Source: Candidatus Saccharimonadota bacterium
GTDB lineage: Bacteria; Patescibacteriota; Saccharimonadia; Saccharimonadales; Saccharimonadaceae
Assembly: GCA_009783235.1 (NCBI GenBank)
Contig: WRHN01000002.1
Location: forward strand, 1 to 64,000
Direction of reading: 5' to 3'
Length of the DNA: 64,000 bases
How positions within the stretch are numbered: position 1 is the stretch's first letter; the number at the start of each line of letters is the position of its first letter. A program made the position numbers and the translations under genes. The notes under the pieces were generated by a model, which worked only from the letters and a program-made list of their open reading frames with translations, was not told the DNA's origin and made no database searches. Of this stretch, positions 51,410 to 60,763 are shown piece after piece.

Positions 51410-52681
51410 CTAATCGCTAAAATCAACCATCTTCAGATTTGGATTGGCTTCTTCGATACGAATTAGTTCGTTGTACTTAGCGGTACGTTCGCCGCGGCTC
51501 AGCGAGCCGTCTTTCAGCTGTCCACAATTGAGGCCAACCGCCAAATGCGCAATTGTTACATCTTCAGTCTCGCCAGAACGATGCGACATAATTGTGTTAA
51601 AACCGTTATCCTGCGCCATTTTAACAGTTTTAATGGTCTCTGACAGTGAGCCAATTTGGTTTGGTTTAATCAAAATAGCGTTGGCGGACTGTTCGTTGAT
51701 TGCCCGCTCCAACAATTTAGGATTGGTAACCAAAAGATCGTCGCCGATTATCTGGGTGTGCTCGCCAATTTTAGCGGTCAAGGCTTTCCAGGTTTTCCAG
51801 TCGTTTTCCGCCAAACCATCTTCGATAGAAAACACGGGGTATTTTTTGACCATGGCCTGCCAATATTCGACCATTTGCTTGGAACCCAGGCGCGCATGAT
51901 CAGCGGCCAGGCTATATATGCCATCTTTATAAAATTCAGTCGCCGCCGCGTCGAGAAAAATCGCCACTTCTTCGCCGGGCCTGTAACCTGCTCTTTCAAC
52001 CGCCTCTAATATAATCTTTAACGGCGCCTCGTTGCCGCCGCCCAGTTTTGGCGCATAACCGCCCTCATCACCCACAGTGGTCGCATGACCACGCTCTTTG
52101 AGAAGTTTGCCCAAAGCATGAAAAATTTCCGAACCCACACGTACTGCCTCGGCAAATTTTTTCGCCTTAATTGGCACTACCATATATTCTTGAAAATCAG
52201 TCGCCCAGCTTGCGTGCTCGCCGCCATTCATCACGTTAAACATCGGCAGCGGTAAACTCAATTCTGCTGTACCAGAAATTTTGGCAATATATTTGTACAA
52301 CGGCAACCCCTCGGCGTTAGCCTCAGCCTTGGCGCAAGCGAGCGACACCGCTAAAATAGCATTTGCGCCAAGATTAGATTTATTCTCAGTTCCATCAAGC
52401 TGCAACATAGTCAAGTCAATTTGGCTTTGGTTAGCCGCGTCCATGCCAATGAGTTTAGGCGCAATAGTGTCGCGAATATTGAGCACCGCCTTTAAAACGC
52501 CTTTGCCGCCGTAGGCTTTGTCGCCATCGCGCAACTCAAGCGCTTCACCCGAACCAGTAGACGCGCCACTTGGCACGGTCGCCCTACCCCAAGCACCAGA
52601 TTCCAATATCACATCAGCCTCTACGGTGGGATTGCCACGCGAGTCTAAAACTTGTCTAGCATTGATTTTCTTAATTAACAT
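51410..52681 (-). CDS. eno: Enolase
   Basis: A 423-aa enolase converting 2-phosphoglycerate to phosphoenolpyruvate in lower glycolysis. Motifs: ARQVLDSRGNPTVEADV, SGASTGSGEALELRD, VGDEGGYAP, the catalytic lysine region ANAILIKPNQIGSLSET, and MSHRSGETEDVTIAHLAVG. It starts one base into the stop of the dehydrogenase gene (TAATG), so the two are translated in tandem. That links phosphoenolpyruvate formation with pyruvate reduction. Confidence 0.97.
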   Translation of the reverse strand: MLIKKINARQVLDSRGNPTVEADVILESGAWGRATVPSGASTGSGEALELRDGDKAYGGKGVLKAVLNIRDTIAPKLIGMDAANQSQIDLTMLQLDGTENKSNLGANAILAVSLACAKAEANAEGLPLYKYIAKISGTAELSLPLPMFNVMNGGEHASWATDFQEYMVVPIKAKKFAEAVRVGSEIFHALGKLLKERGHATTVGDEGGYAPKLGGGNEAPLKIILEAVERAGYRPGEEVAIFLDAAATEFYKDGIYSLAADHARLGSKQMVEYWQAMVKKYPVFSIEDGLAENDWKTWKALTAKIGEHTQIIGDDLLVTNPKLLERAINEQSANAILIKPNQIGSLSETIKTVKMAQDNGFNTIMSHRSGETEDVTIAHLAVGLNCGQLKDGSLSRGERTAKYNELIRIEEANPNLKMVDFSD

Positions 52682-53706
52682 TATCTCAAACCTCGTAAAC
52701 CTTTCCGCCCCCCCCCTATGGCACCCTTGATATTCTCTACTGTCATCTCGTTAATCGACAAAATTGCTTCTGTGGTATTAAATGCGTTATGGTTGGTTAC
52801 CAAGACATTCGGCATACGTTCCAAGGCCAAAATTGCCGCTGCATGACGCAGGGCCACATCACGATTTTCGTCGGTATCACTGCTAACAAACCTGACAAAT
52901 TCTTCGGGGTCTAATAGATATTCACTCTCAATTACATCAAGCGCCGCTCCGGCCAATTGTTTCTGATGCAAAATCCGCACCAATGCCACAGTATCAATCA
53001 GCTCGCCCCGCGCCGTGTTAATTAAAATCGCCGATTTCTTCATCAATCTCATTTTCTCTTCATCAATAAAATGAACGTTTTCGCGCAAAAGCGGCACGTG
53101 TAGCGTCACGATATCAGAGTGCTTCAATAGATCGTCAAGATTAGCGACCATTTTAATGCTATTACGCTGAATAAAATCTTCGTCTGGAAACGGATCGTAA
53201 GCAATAATATTCATGCCAAAACCCTTAGCGATGGCCGTTACGCCCTTGCCAATAGCCCCCAGCCCGACAATCCCCAGCGTCTTGCCAAACAAATCAAAAC
53301 CCCGTTCGGCTTTGCGCACCATACCATCCACGTCCTGCTCTTCTTCCAGAGTAACGGTAATCTTTCGCGACAAATTCAATAACAAAGCAAAAACATATTC
53401 CGCCACCGAATGCTTACCGTAGCCGGGCGCATTCGCCACTTGCACGCCTTTCGATTTGGCGTAATCCACGTCAACATTATCAAAACCAGCCGAACGACAG
53501 GTGATAAGTTTTAGTTTAGACAAATGTTTAATAATGTCCTTGGTAACGTTATAGTCCACAAAAACGCTCAGCGCCTCAAGATCTTTTTCGAACTGTTGAT
53601 AGTCGTCTTTTTCGGAATTATAAAAATAAAGCTTATAATCTTTTAGCGCTTTAGTAAAGAAATTTCTCTCTGAAGCATTACAATCAACAAAACCCACCTT
53701 GTGCAT
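52681..53706 (-). CDS. D-2-hydroxyacid dehydrogenase, probable D-lactate dehydrogenase
   Basis: A 341-aa NAD-dependent enzyme of the D-isomer family. The Rossmann motif is GLGAIGKG, the catalytic arginine is in NTARGELIDT, and the catalytic histidine is in TNHNAF. Substrate-site spacing and the operon with enolase fit reduction of pyruvate to D-lactate to regenerate NAD+. Other 2-oxoacids are possible. The last ten codons contain a run of nine G on the coding strand (52708-52716), encoding GGG. Its -10 box ends 10 nt before the ATG, leaving a leader of about 3-4 nt. Confidence 0.88.
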   Translation of the reverse strand: MHKVGFVDCNASERNFFTKALKDYKLYFYNSEKDDYQQFEKDLEALSVFVDYNVTKDIIKHLSKLKLITCRSAGFDNVDVDYAKSKGVQVANAPGYGKHSVAEYVFALLLNLSRKITVTLEEEQDVDGMVRKAERGFDLFGKTLGIVGLGAIGKGVTAIAKGFGMNIIAYDPFPDEDFIQRNSIKMVANLDDLLKHSDIVTLHVPLLRENVHFIDEEKMRLMKKSAILINTARGELIDTVALVRILHQKQLAGAALDVIESEYLLDPEEFVRFVSSDTDENRDVALRHAAAILALERMPNVLVTNHNAFNTTEAILSINEMTVENIKGAIGGGRKGLRGLR

Positions 53707-53716
53707 AGTTATTATA

Positions 53717-53744
53717 ATTTTAGCACAAGCAAAATATTTGTAAA
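53717..53744 (-). promoter_or_regulatory. Promoter of the dehydrogenase-enolase operon
   Basis: Minus-strand TTTACA (53739-53744), 16 nt, TAAAAT (53717-53722) with TGC before it. A TATAAT follows at 53711-53716, closer to the ATG. Confidence 0.6.
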
Positions 53745-53756
53745 GTAGCGGGGCGT

Positions 53757-56288
53757 TTAAACTGCGACAGCCTTGAGCTGCGCCTGAGCGCGCTTGGTAA
53801 TTTGGCTGATGATTTGATTTATTTCGTCACCATTCAGGGTTTTATCGTAGCTAGCAAAAGTTAATTTGAAGCTAATGTTTTTGGTCGATTTATCGTCGCC
53901 TTGATAGATGCTGACTGGGTTAATTTGAAACCAGAGTTTTTGCGTGCCTAGGTTTTCTCGAATAAGATCTTCCAGTTTTGCGTATTCCAAACTGGATTTG
54001 ACTTGAAAAGTCAAATCGCGATTGACTTCGGGAAATTGGCTCTTTTTATCAAACTTCTCTTCGCTAACTGACTTCTTAACCGCTGTTAGAATCAAGTCGA
54101 CACCCATCTCGATTGCCGCCGTATCATGTGGCAGCTTAAACTTGTCAGCGATACTGTTTTTAATTTCAGCAACATTACCAACATAATCATCACCAATAAA
54201 TAAATCCGCTGCTCGTTTTAGTTCAAAGTAAGTTTCAACTTCAAATGATTTTTTTCGTGGCACAAACTTAACATCTACACCCAGGCTGGCCGCCAGCTGT
54301 GTTACGTAGTTTTTTGCAGTATAGTAATTGCCCCTGTCTTTAGTATCTATAATAACAACACCAAGGTTGTCATACTGGATTGGGACTTTTTCATTAGTCA
54401 ACCCGGCATTTTTCCAAAAAACCTGGTTCATCTCAAACAGTGCAAATTTTTCGTAACCATCTTTAATGTTCTCTTTGGCCTTTTCAAACAAATTTGGCAA
54501 GATTTGCTGACGCACATATTGCAGCTCCGGGCTGATTGAGTTAATAATTTTGTACGAATTCTTGGGATCTTGGCCAACTTGGTTTAGCAGCCTCTCACTT
54601 ACGAAACTATAGGTCAAGATTTCGTTGGCTCCGGCACTCGAAAGAATCTGGCGGATTTTCGATTTTAGATCGCCAAGTTCATCGGCCTCTACCATTGTGT
54701 AACCACGAGTCGGCAACTTCAAGGGAATGTTATCATAGCCATTCAACCGTCCAACTTCTTCGATAATATCTTCGGGAATATGAATGTCGGTACGCCACCA
54801 TGGAACGACTACAGTTAGAGTATCAACCCCAGACTGTATGCTGTGGTCGTGCGGAATCTCACCCCGCTTACGCTCTTCCTCGTCAAATATAGCGTTCAAT
54901 TTTCTAATTATTGGTATTGCTGTATTGTTGATATTTACCTTAAACCCAACATTTTCTAAAGTGGTAATCATGTCGTCAAAAATATAATTTGTCCCGAGTG
55001 CGGCATTGATCTGTTCAACAGTTACGGTAATTGGTTTAATTTTAACAGGCTTCGGATAAGCATCCACCACGTCCAAAACCCGCCCGCCCGTCATAGCTAC
55101 AGCCTCACTCAAAACTGGAGCGGTCAAACCAGCAGGTTGACCCTTGGTAAAACGCGTAATGGCCTCGCTAAAAATACCGTGGCGGAATTGGGTGCCACGC
55201 AAATTGTAAAGATTAAAAGACGCAGATTCAATAATAATGCGCCGCGTAGTTTTATCAATTTCGGTGTTAGCCCCGCCCATCGCGCCCGCCAGTGCCACCG
55301 GCACATTATTCGAAGTAATGACAATGTCGCCTTCGCACATGATAATTTCCTTGCCGTCAAGCAACCCCAGCTTCTCGCCTGGCTGAGCCGCTCTAACGAT
55401 GATTTTTGGATTTTTGACTCCCCCAACTTTAACAAATTTATCGTAATCAAAGGCGTGTAATGGCTGGCCAGTATCTAGCATCAATCGATTCGTTACGTCA
55501 ACAATGTGGCTAATCGGACGCATGCCGGCTTTACATAAAATCACGTCGTCCTGTGTTAAGAACCCTGAAGATTTCGGCATTTCCTTCATGTCGACAACGG
55601 CCGCCGAGTAGCGCGGACAAAGTTTTGTATCGCAAATTTCGACGCTAAGATTGCCAGCGTTCAAGGCCTTGAGTTTTGACGCCAAAATTTTTGGCTCATC
55701 GAATTGCTGCCCTAAAATTCCCGCGACTTCACGCGCGAAACCAATCACTCCAAAACAATCTGGCCGGTGGGTTAACGACTTCGGATCGATATCTAGCAGC
55801 GTGTCGTTCAGGCCAAATTTTTCCGCAAAACTATCGCCAGGCTTAGCAAAGTCCGGCGCGATTTCGACTATCCCGTCGTGCTCGTCGCCTAAACCAAGCT
55901 CACGCATTGACGCCAACATGCCGTTGCTCATCTGACCCATCAACTTTCGCGAATCCAGCATGAACTCATCATCAGTGCCATAAGTTTCTGGCACAACAGA
56001 TTTTGGCGGCAGCCAAACTGCCAACATACCAGTTTTGACGTTGTTGGCGCCACAAACCACCTGCACCAATTCCTTTTTGCCGACATCAACCTGACATAAA
56101 TTCAAGTGGTCAGAACCGTCAATTTTATGATGCTCTTCCACTTTTACAATAGTCGCGTCTTTATATTTCGGCGCCAAGTCGATCGCCGCTTCGACCTCCA
56201 CCAGCCGCGCACCGATCAATGCGACCAATTCATCAGTCGCAACATCGATATCAACGTATTTTTTTAACCAATTTAAAGATATAATCAT
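53757..56288 (-). CDS. pheT: Phenylalanine-tRNA ligase beta subunit
   Basis: 843 aa. The N-terminal tRNA-binding OB domain (CQVDVGKKELVQVVCGANNV) is followed by the B3/B4 editing region, the B5 domain, the catalytic-like core (RLNGYDNIP, EILTYSFVSERLL) and the C-terminal anticodon-binding FDX-ACB domain (FPEVNRDLTFQVKSSL). It works as an alpha2-beta2 enzyme with PheS. The start overlaps the stop of the 97-aa gene (ATGA). Last gene of the rpmF operon. Confidence 0.97.
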   Translation of the reverse strand: MIISLNWLKKYVDIDVATDELVALIGARLVEVEAAIDLAPKYKDATIVKVEEHHKIDGSDHLNLCQVDVGKKELVQVVCGANNVKTGMLAVWLPPKSVVPETYGTDDEFMLDSRKLMGQMSNGMLASMRELGLGDEHDGIVEIAPDFAKPGDSFAEKFGLNDTLLDIDPKSLTHRPDCFGVIGFAREVAGILGQQFDEPKILASKLKALNAGNLSVEICDTKLCPRYSAAVVDMKEMPKSSGFLTQDDVILCKAGMRPISHIVDVTNRLMLDTGQPLHAFDYDKFVKVGGVKNPKIIVRAAQPGEKLGLLDGKEIIMCEGDIVITSNNVPVALAGAMGGANTEIDKTTRRIIIESASFNLYNLRGTQFRHGIFSEAITRFTKGQPAGLTAPVLSEAVAMTGGRVLDVVDAYPKPVKIKPITVTVEQINAALGTNYIFDDMITTLENVGFKVNINNTAIPIIRKLNAIFDEEERKRGEIPHDHSIQSGVDTLTVVVPWWRTDIHIPEDIIEEVGRLNGYDNIPLKLPTRGYTMVEADELGDLKSKIRQILSSAGANEILTYSFVSERLLNQVGQDPKNSYKIINSISPELQYVRQQILPNLFEKAKENIKDGYEKFALFEMNQVFWKNAGLTNEKVPIQYDNLGVVIIDTKDRGNYYTAKNYVTQLAASLGVDVKFVPRKKSFEVETYFELKRAADLFIGDDYVGNVAEIKNSIADKFKLPHDTAAIEMGVDLILTAVKKSVSEEKFDKKSQFPEVNRDLTFQVKSSLEYAKLEDLIRENLGTQKLWFQINPVSIYQGDDKSTKNISFKLTFASYDKTLNGDEINQIISQITKRAQAQLKAVAV

Positions 56289-56578
56289 TTTAACCCATCC
56301 CTGTCCTTGGTCTTGGTCTTAGTGTCTTCACCTGTGCGCAATCGCTTTTCGATATTTTTCATTTGCTTTTTAGCGTGCTTTTCCAGCTGCTTTTTCAGGT
56401 CGTCTGGCAAATCGAGCGGCGTTTGGATTTTAACAATTTTCGTGTGCATAGCAATGTCGTAAATCGCCCAAACAAACATGGTGACCGGAAAAACCTGCAT
56501 ATAAAACGGCGCGCCCACAAGAGCCAACATCAGCTCCATTGAGATAGCCACCGATAATCTTATTAGCACATTGCGCAT
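56285..56578 (-). CDS. Unknown small membrane protein between pheS and pheT
   Basis: 97 aa. Two hydrophobic segments (about 4-20 and 25-44) are followed by a charged, Lys-rich cytoplasmic helix (LDLPDDLKKQLEKHAKKQMK) and a polar tail. It overlaps pheS by 1 nt and pheT by 4 nt, so its translation is tied to both synthetase subunits. I recognise no family. A regulatory or anchoring role is only speculation. Confidence 0.7.
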   Translation of the reverse strand: MRNVLIRLSVAISMELMLALVGAPFYMQVFPVTMFVWAIYDIAMHTKIVKIQTPLDLPDDLKKQLEKHAKKQMKNIEKRLRTGEDTKTKTKDRDGLK

Positions 56579-57576
56579 TATTTAAACTCCTTCAGGAACC
56601 GTAACTTGCCCGATTCAAAATAACGAATGTCATCAATGCCATATTTCAACATAACCAAACGCTCAATGCCACCGCCCCAGGCGAAACCGCTATATTTGGT
56701 CGGATCAATATCAGCTTCTTTTAAAACGTTGGGGTGAATCATGCCGCAGCCAAGCATTTCTAACCAACCATCACCTTTACCGCCCAGAGAAGCTGGTTTT
56801 TCGATTAAGAATTCTAAGCTAGGCTCAGTGAATGGGAAGTAGGCTGGCTGGGTTTTGACGTTTAACTTTTGACCATAATAATTTTCGAAGAATTCGCGCA
56901 AAACCGCCATCATCTGGCCAAGAGTTGCATCCCGTGATACGAATACACCTTCACATTGATAAAAAGTATGTTCGTGAGTAGGATCGGGGTCTTCATTGCG
57001 AAAAACCCGGCCGTAGCTGACGGTAGCAATATGTTTTCCTGTTTCTAGGTCTTTTCTACCGGCCTTCAAAATCCGATTCTGCATGGTGCTGGTGTGAGCT
57101 GGCGGAATAAAACCTTCTTCAGTGCGAAAAGAGTCGTAGCTATCGCGGGCTGGATGATCGGGCGGAAAGTTCAGAGACGTAAACATATTATAGTCATCGT
57201 CGAGTTGACGCGATTCGATAGCCTCAAAACCCATTTTTTGGTAAATATCTACTACACGTTCTAATTCGGTCATTAACGGATGGCGTGAACCATGATCGAC
57301 TGTCATTATCTCAGGCAATGGCTCGTTTATTCCGCAAGGTGCAGTAACGTCAATTGGCTGGATAGTCTCATCTTGCTGCGCAGCTTCTAGCCGTTCGATT
57401 TCAGCCTCTAGCGCCCGCTTCAAATCATTCACCGCCCGACCAAACTCTCCGCGCTTTTCTGCCGGTTGCTTGACTATGTCGGCATAAAGTTTCTTCAGCT
57501 CAGGCGCCTTCAAAATGTCCCGCGGATTAGCCAACTCTCGCGTACGCATCACTAAAAGCTTTTTAGTTTTGTCCAT
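56578..57576 (-). CDS. pheS: Phenylalanine-tRNA ligase alpha subunit
   Basis: A 332-aa catalytic subunit charging tRNA-Phe. N-terminal coiled coil, then class II motifs: LNFPPDHPARDSYDSF, motif 2 GRVFRNEDPDPTHEHTFYQ and motif 3 GFAWGGGIERLVMLKYGI. It starts 14 nt inside the end of rnc. A TGGTATAAT box within rnc ends 7 nt before the ATG, so it also has its own leaderless transcript. Confidence 0.97.
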   Translation of the reverse strand: MDKTKKLLVMRTRELANPRDILKAPELKKLYADIVKQPAEKRGEFGRAVNDLKRALEAEIERLEAAQQDETIQPIDVTAPCGINEPLPEIMTVDHGSRHPLMTELERVVDIYQKMGFEAIESRQLDDDYNMFTSLNFPPDHPARDSYDSFRTEEGFIPPAHTSTMQNRILKAGRKDLETGKHIATVSYGRVFRNEDPDPTHEHTFYQCEGVFVSRDATLGQMMAVLREFFENYYGQKLNVKTQPAYFPFTEPSLEFLIEKPASLGGKGDGWLEMLGCGMIHPNVLKEADIDPTKYSGFAWGGGIERLVMLKYGIDDIRYFESGKLRFLKEFK

Positions 57577-58282
57577 GCTCTTTATTATACCACATTATTC
57601 CCTGTTCAGCCGCAGCGCTCTGAGCTTTTTGTTTGGACGGGCCCACGCCGCTGCCAATTTTTTTATCACGCACATAAACGCCAACTGTGAATTGCTTGTC
57701 GTGATCTGGACCTTCTTCTTCTAAGACTTTGTAATCTGGCGTTTGGTCATCGTGTTTCTGGGATAATTCCTGTAGATATGACTTAGGGTCGCGCCACGAA
57801 CCCGTCGCCAAAATTTCATCAATCTTTGAGATAATTCTGGCATTGATAATTTTTTCTGCGCCCTTATAGCCCTTCTCAAGATAAACCGCTCCGATTAAAG
57901 CCTCGAAAGCGTTAGCGACGATATGTTTGCGAGCGCTTTCTGAACCCGCGCGCTCGCCTTTGCTCATGCGCAAAAGCGCATCATAACCCAGCTCCTCGCC
58001 AGCCTCACAAATTGACTCGGTGCGCACCAAAGCGGAGCGCCAAGCTGTTAAAATTCCCTCGGGCTCTGTATATTTTTGGAACAGAAAACTGGTTACAACT
58101 AACTCCAGCACCGCGTCACCCAAAAACTCTAGGCGTTCGTTGTGCTGCCGCGCTGATTTGCGATGCTCATTAACATAACTGCGGTGCGTAAAAGCCGTTA
58201 CCAACAAATCAACATCTTTAAACTCGTAGCCCAAAGTCTCCTTGGCCCAAGCTTGATATGGCGCCGTGTTCATACCGCTCAT
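57563..58282 (-). CDS. rnc: Ribonuclease III
   Basis: A 239-aa double-stranded RNA endonuclease for rRNA processing and mRNA turnover. The signature NERLEFLGDAVLELVVTSFL and the second metal site in VANAFEALIGAVYLEKG are intact. A C-terminal dsRNA-binding domain (PKSYLQELSQKHDDQTPDYKVLEEEGPDH, key end KVLEEEGPDH; then GSGVGPSKQKAQSAAAEQ) follows. It starts immediately after the Nudix gene stop, with GAGGAG upstream. Confidence 0.96.
   Translation of the reverse strand: MSGMNTAPYQAWAKETLGYEFKDVDLLVTAFTHRSYVNEHRKSARQHNERLEFLGDAVLELVVTSFLFQKYTEPEGILTAWRSALVRTESICEAGEELGYDALLRMSKGERAGSESARKHIVANAFEALIGAVYLEKGYKGAEKIINARIISKIDEILATGSWRDPKSYLQELSQKHDDQTPDYKVLEEEGPDHDKQFTVGVYVRDKKIGSGVGPSKQKAQSAAAEQGIMWYNKEHGQN
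57584..57589 (-). promoter_or_regulatory. Internal extended -10 box of pheS (leaderless)
   Basis: Minus-strand TGGTATAAT lies within the last codons of rnc and ends 7 nt before the pheS ATG. Confidence 0.6.
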
Positions 58283-58813
58283 TTAAATTTCTCCTCTTTG
58301 CTCAAGACGTTTGCGACCCAGAGTCATTAATTTTTGAATGTCATCATATTCCGCTAACTTCAAAGCTTTTTTGTACGGAAACCACGAAATGCCCTTCATC
58401 CACTCCTCTTTCTGGATATCGTCTGTGTCACCAAGAACTTTAAAAAGATAAATTTGAGTCGTCATCATCACCAATGTATTTTCGCGGCGAAAGTTAAAAT
58501 GAATTTTGCCCAGCCAACAAATCGGCTCAACATCTTTCACGCCCGCTTCCTCGCCGACCTCGCGAATGGCCGTCTCTTGAGCGGTCTCGCCCGGCTCAAT
58601 GTGTCCCTTAGGAATAGTCCAGCGCTCATAAAAATCTTGAATCATCAAAATCTCCAGCTTGCCTTCTTTCACTCGATACAAAACCGCGCCTGCCGTCGGC
58701 TCACGCACAATTTCTTGAATTGACGATCTAGAATTGCCCCTGAAAAATTTCTTTTTTTCGGGTTTTTTCTCAGGATTTTTCTGTTTCGGCGAATTTCCGC
58801 CTTTCTTCCACAT
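58283..58813 (-). CDS. Nudix hydrolase
   Basis: A 176-aa Nudix protein. The Nudix box G-x5-E-x7-REVGEEAGV is in KGHIEPGETAQETAIREVGE. A Lys-rich N-terminal tail of about 35 residues (KQKNPEKKPEKKKFFRG) precedes the domain. It hydrolyses a nucleoside diphosphate linked to another moiety (X); the substrate cannot be read. It lies between nusB and rnc, starting 2 nt after nusB. Confidence 0.9.
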   Translation of the reverse strand: MWKKGGNSPKQKNPEKKPEKKKFFRGNSRSSIQEIVREPTAGAVLYRVKEGKLEILMIQDFYERWTIPKGHIEPGETAQETAIREVGEEAGVKDVEPICWLGKIHFNFRRENTLVMMTTQIYLFKVLGDTDDIQKEEWMKGISWFPYKKALKLAEYDDIQKLMTLGRKRLEQRGEI

Positions 58814-58815
58814 AT

Positions 58816-59250
58816 TTACTCCTCGAACTCTTGTCGATAGAGAGAACCCAGCACACCGTTGACGAATTTCGAAGAATTATCCGAGCCGAACTCTTTGGCC
58901 AGCTCAATGGCCTCATTAATCGTCACTTTAACCGGCACAATATCCCCGAAGTTCAGCAGTTCATAAGTCGCCATCTGCAAAATTAAGTGGTCGACCACAG
59001 CAATCTGTTTCAGTGGCCATTCCGGCGCCAGAGGCTGTAAAATTGCGTCAAGGTTTTTGGCGTCTTTAATTACACCATTCACCAATTTCTTGACGAAATC
59101 TTTGTCGCCGAGCTCTTTTGTGTATCGGTCAACATTGCGAGCAAGCACTTCTTTTAAATCGACCTCTGTATCGTTTTCATCTTTGCGAAAACAAAATTCG
59201 TACAGTGTCTGAAGTGCGACGATACGTCCTAGATGTCTATTGCTTGCCAT
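58816..59250 (-). CDS. nusB: Transcription antitermination factor NusB
   Basis: 144 aa, all-helical RNA-binding protein that works with S10 (NusE) in rRNA antitermination. Family stretches: NRHLGRIVALQTLYEF, EWPLKQIAVVDHLILQMATYEL, VPVKVTINEAIELAKEFGSDNSSKFVNGVL (key part INEAIELAKEFG). GGGTGAG precedes the ATG. Second gene after rpmF. Confidence 0.95.
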   Translation of the reverse strand: MASNRHLGRIVALQTLYEFCFRKDENDTEVDLKEVLARNVDRYTKELGDKDFVKKLVNGVIKDAKNLDAILQPLAPEWPLKQIAVVDHLILQMATYELLNFGDIVPVKVTINEAIELAKEFGSDNSSKFVNGVLGSLYRQEFEE

Positions 59251-59295
59251 TAATTCTCACCCTATCGTTAAATTGTTAATATTAAAATTTGAAAA

Positions 59296-59436
59296 TTACT
59301 TTTTACCAGCTTCGCGCTTAGTAGTTTTGACTTTCACTGGCGATTTGCCGTTCACCGCACGCGCCAGTTTTAGGCGCAAGTGGCTACGACGCAAGCCCGT
59401 CTTCCTTGGGGAAGTCTGCTTTTTAGGTTGGCCCAT
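59296..59436 (-). CDS. rpmF: 50S ribosomal protein L32
   Basis: 46 aa, too short for usual gene finders. Begins MGQPKKQTSPRKTGLRRSH and ends KREAGKK, matching bL32. The four zinc-binding cysteines of some L32 proteins are absent (a zinc-independent form). AAGGAG lies 7 nt before the ATG. It heads the nusB-rnc-pheST operon. Confidence 0.92.
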   Translation of the reverse strand: MGQPKKQTSPRKTGLRRSHLRLKLARAVNGKSPVKVKTTKREAGKK

Positions 59437-59469
59437 TAGTTTTCTCCTTTTGGTTAATTGTTTAGCAAC

Positions 59470-59498
59470 ATTCTAACACAGCTCGCGCCAGATTGCAA
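59470..59498 (-). promoter_or_regulatory. Promoter of the rpmF-nusB-nudix-rnc-pheST operon
   Basis: Minus-strand TTGCAA (59493-59498), 17 nt, TAGAAT (59470-59475) with TGT before it. Confidence 0.75.
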
Positions 59499-59517
59499 AG
59501 ACACGGCACTTTTGGCA

Positions 59518-60627
59518 CTAGTGGATATACACCCAGCCCGGTTGATAAATCGGCACGTTATACAACCACGAAACTCGATTAAAACCAAATCCGCCACCGC
59601 CCAAATAGCCACCGTAAGTACTACCGTAGTTGTTCATATCAGAAATTATCATCGTGCCGTTGGCCCAGTCGACACTCTCTACAATACCCACGTGGTTAAC
59701 CGTCATCACAAAAACCGCACCGGCCGCTGGTGTTGAATTAACTACCCACGGCGCTGGAGCATTGCGCCAAGTATAGGCATTGCCCCAGAATGAACCGACT
59801 GGTCGGCCCATCTCAGCTCGACGATTATAAGCATACCAAGTACAGTTGCCAAAAGCGTAGCGGTTGCCCGCCATCGCGCCGCTCATATACCAACCAGCAC
59901 CACCGCTATAAGAAGATGCGCGCGTAACTGGCGCTGGCGCCACATATTCTGGACGCTCTTTCTCCGGTAAAACACCAGTCGGCAGCAAAATGCGTTCACC
60001 CACCGGCAAAGCTTCGTCTATCACTTCGTCGTTATAATAAGCAATCAATTCCGCGTCCGAACCGTATTTCTCAATCAACGACGCCACGGTATCGCCCTCT
60101 TTCACTGTATGCACCACGCCGTCGGTTACTGGAATTAACAAACTTGTTCCAGGAGTAACATCAGCGGTTTTCAGACCATTAGCCCAGCGAATTGTAGTTG
60201 ACGAAACCATGCCGTTGAATTTATCAACAATTGAGTCGACATTATCACCTTCTAGCGCAATATAGGTCACAAAAGCCTTAGAGTTGGTGGCCTCATTCAC
60301 CTTAGAAATTACCGCCTCATCAGCCTGGCCCAAACCCTCTTTAATACGCACCGTATCAGCATTAGAAGTCGCCTGGCTGTACACCGAAAGATTGCCCACT
60401 TGCGCTACATGCGCCGCTATATCGGCCACTGTTACCTGATCTGCCGACACCATCTGCGAACCGGGCAGCGTTGGCAACACCAATGAATAAAGTTGGCCGC
60501 CACTAACCGCCTGCTCTTCCGCTCGGGCTGGCGAACGATAACCGACAAAAACTACCGCCACCACAAAAATAAACAGCAACGGGTAAATGATTGCCAATTT
60601 GTCTAGATTCTTTAATTTCTCAGTCAT
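59518..60627 (-). CDS. LysM-CHAP cell-wall hydrolase, membrane anchored
   Basis: 369 aa. A signal/anchor helix (about 11-30) with an Ala-rich end, two LysM-like modules (AFVTYIALEGDNVDSIVDKF and VVHTVKEGDTVASLIEKYG) that bind glycan, and a C-terminal CHAP amidase/endopeptidase domain with the catalytic cysteine in FGNCTWYAYNRR and histidine in NHVGIVESV. It likely cuts peptidoglycan during growth or division, or that of a host cell if the organism is an epibiont (inference). Confidence 0.92.
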   Translation of the reverse strand: MTEKLKNLDKLAIIYPLLFIFVVAVVFVGYRSPARAEEQAVSGGQLYSLVLPTLPGSQMVSADQVTVADIAAHVAQVGNLSVYSQATSNADTVRIKEGLGQADEAVISKVNEATNSKAFVTYIALEGDNVDSIVDKFNGMVSSTTIRWANGLKTADVTPGTSLLIPVTDGVVHTVKEGDTVASLIEKYGSDAELIAYYNDEVIDEALPVGERILLPTGVLPEKERPEYVAPAPVTRASSYSGGAGWYMSGAMAGNRYAFGNCTWYAYNRRAEMGRPVGSFWGNAYTWRNAPAPWVVNSTPAAGAVFVMTVNHVGIVESVDWANGTMIISDMNNYGSTYGGYLGGGGFGFNRVSWLYNVPIYQPGWVYIH

Positions 60628-60697
60628 ATTAATCGTCTACGGCCGCATTTTATCTATCCATGTCAGCAAACGCGCCCACTCGCTATAGACACCAGCA

Positions 60698-60726
60698 ATT
60701 GTAGCAAAAACTGGCGAGTTTTGCAA
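60698..60726 (-). promoter_or_regulatory. Promoter of the LysM-CHAP gene
   Basis: Minus-strand TTGCAA (60721-60726), 17 nt, TACAAT (60698-60703) with TGC before it. The leader is about 65 nt. Confidence 0.7.
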
Positions 60727-60763
60727 TACGACGCGCCACAAGCTTGCCACACTTGAGCTGTAC

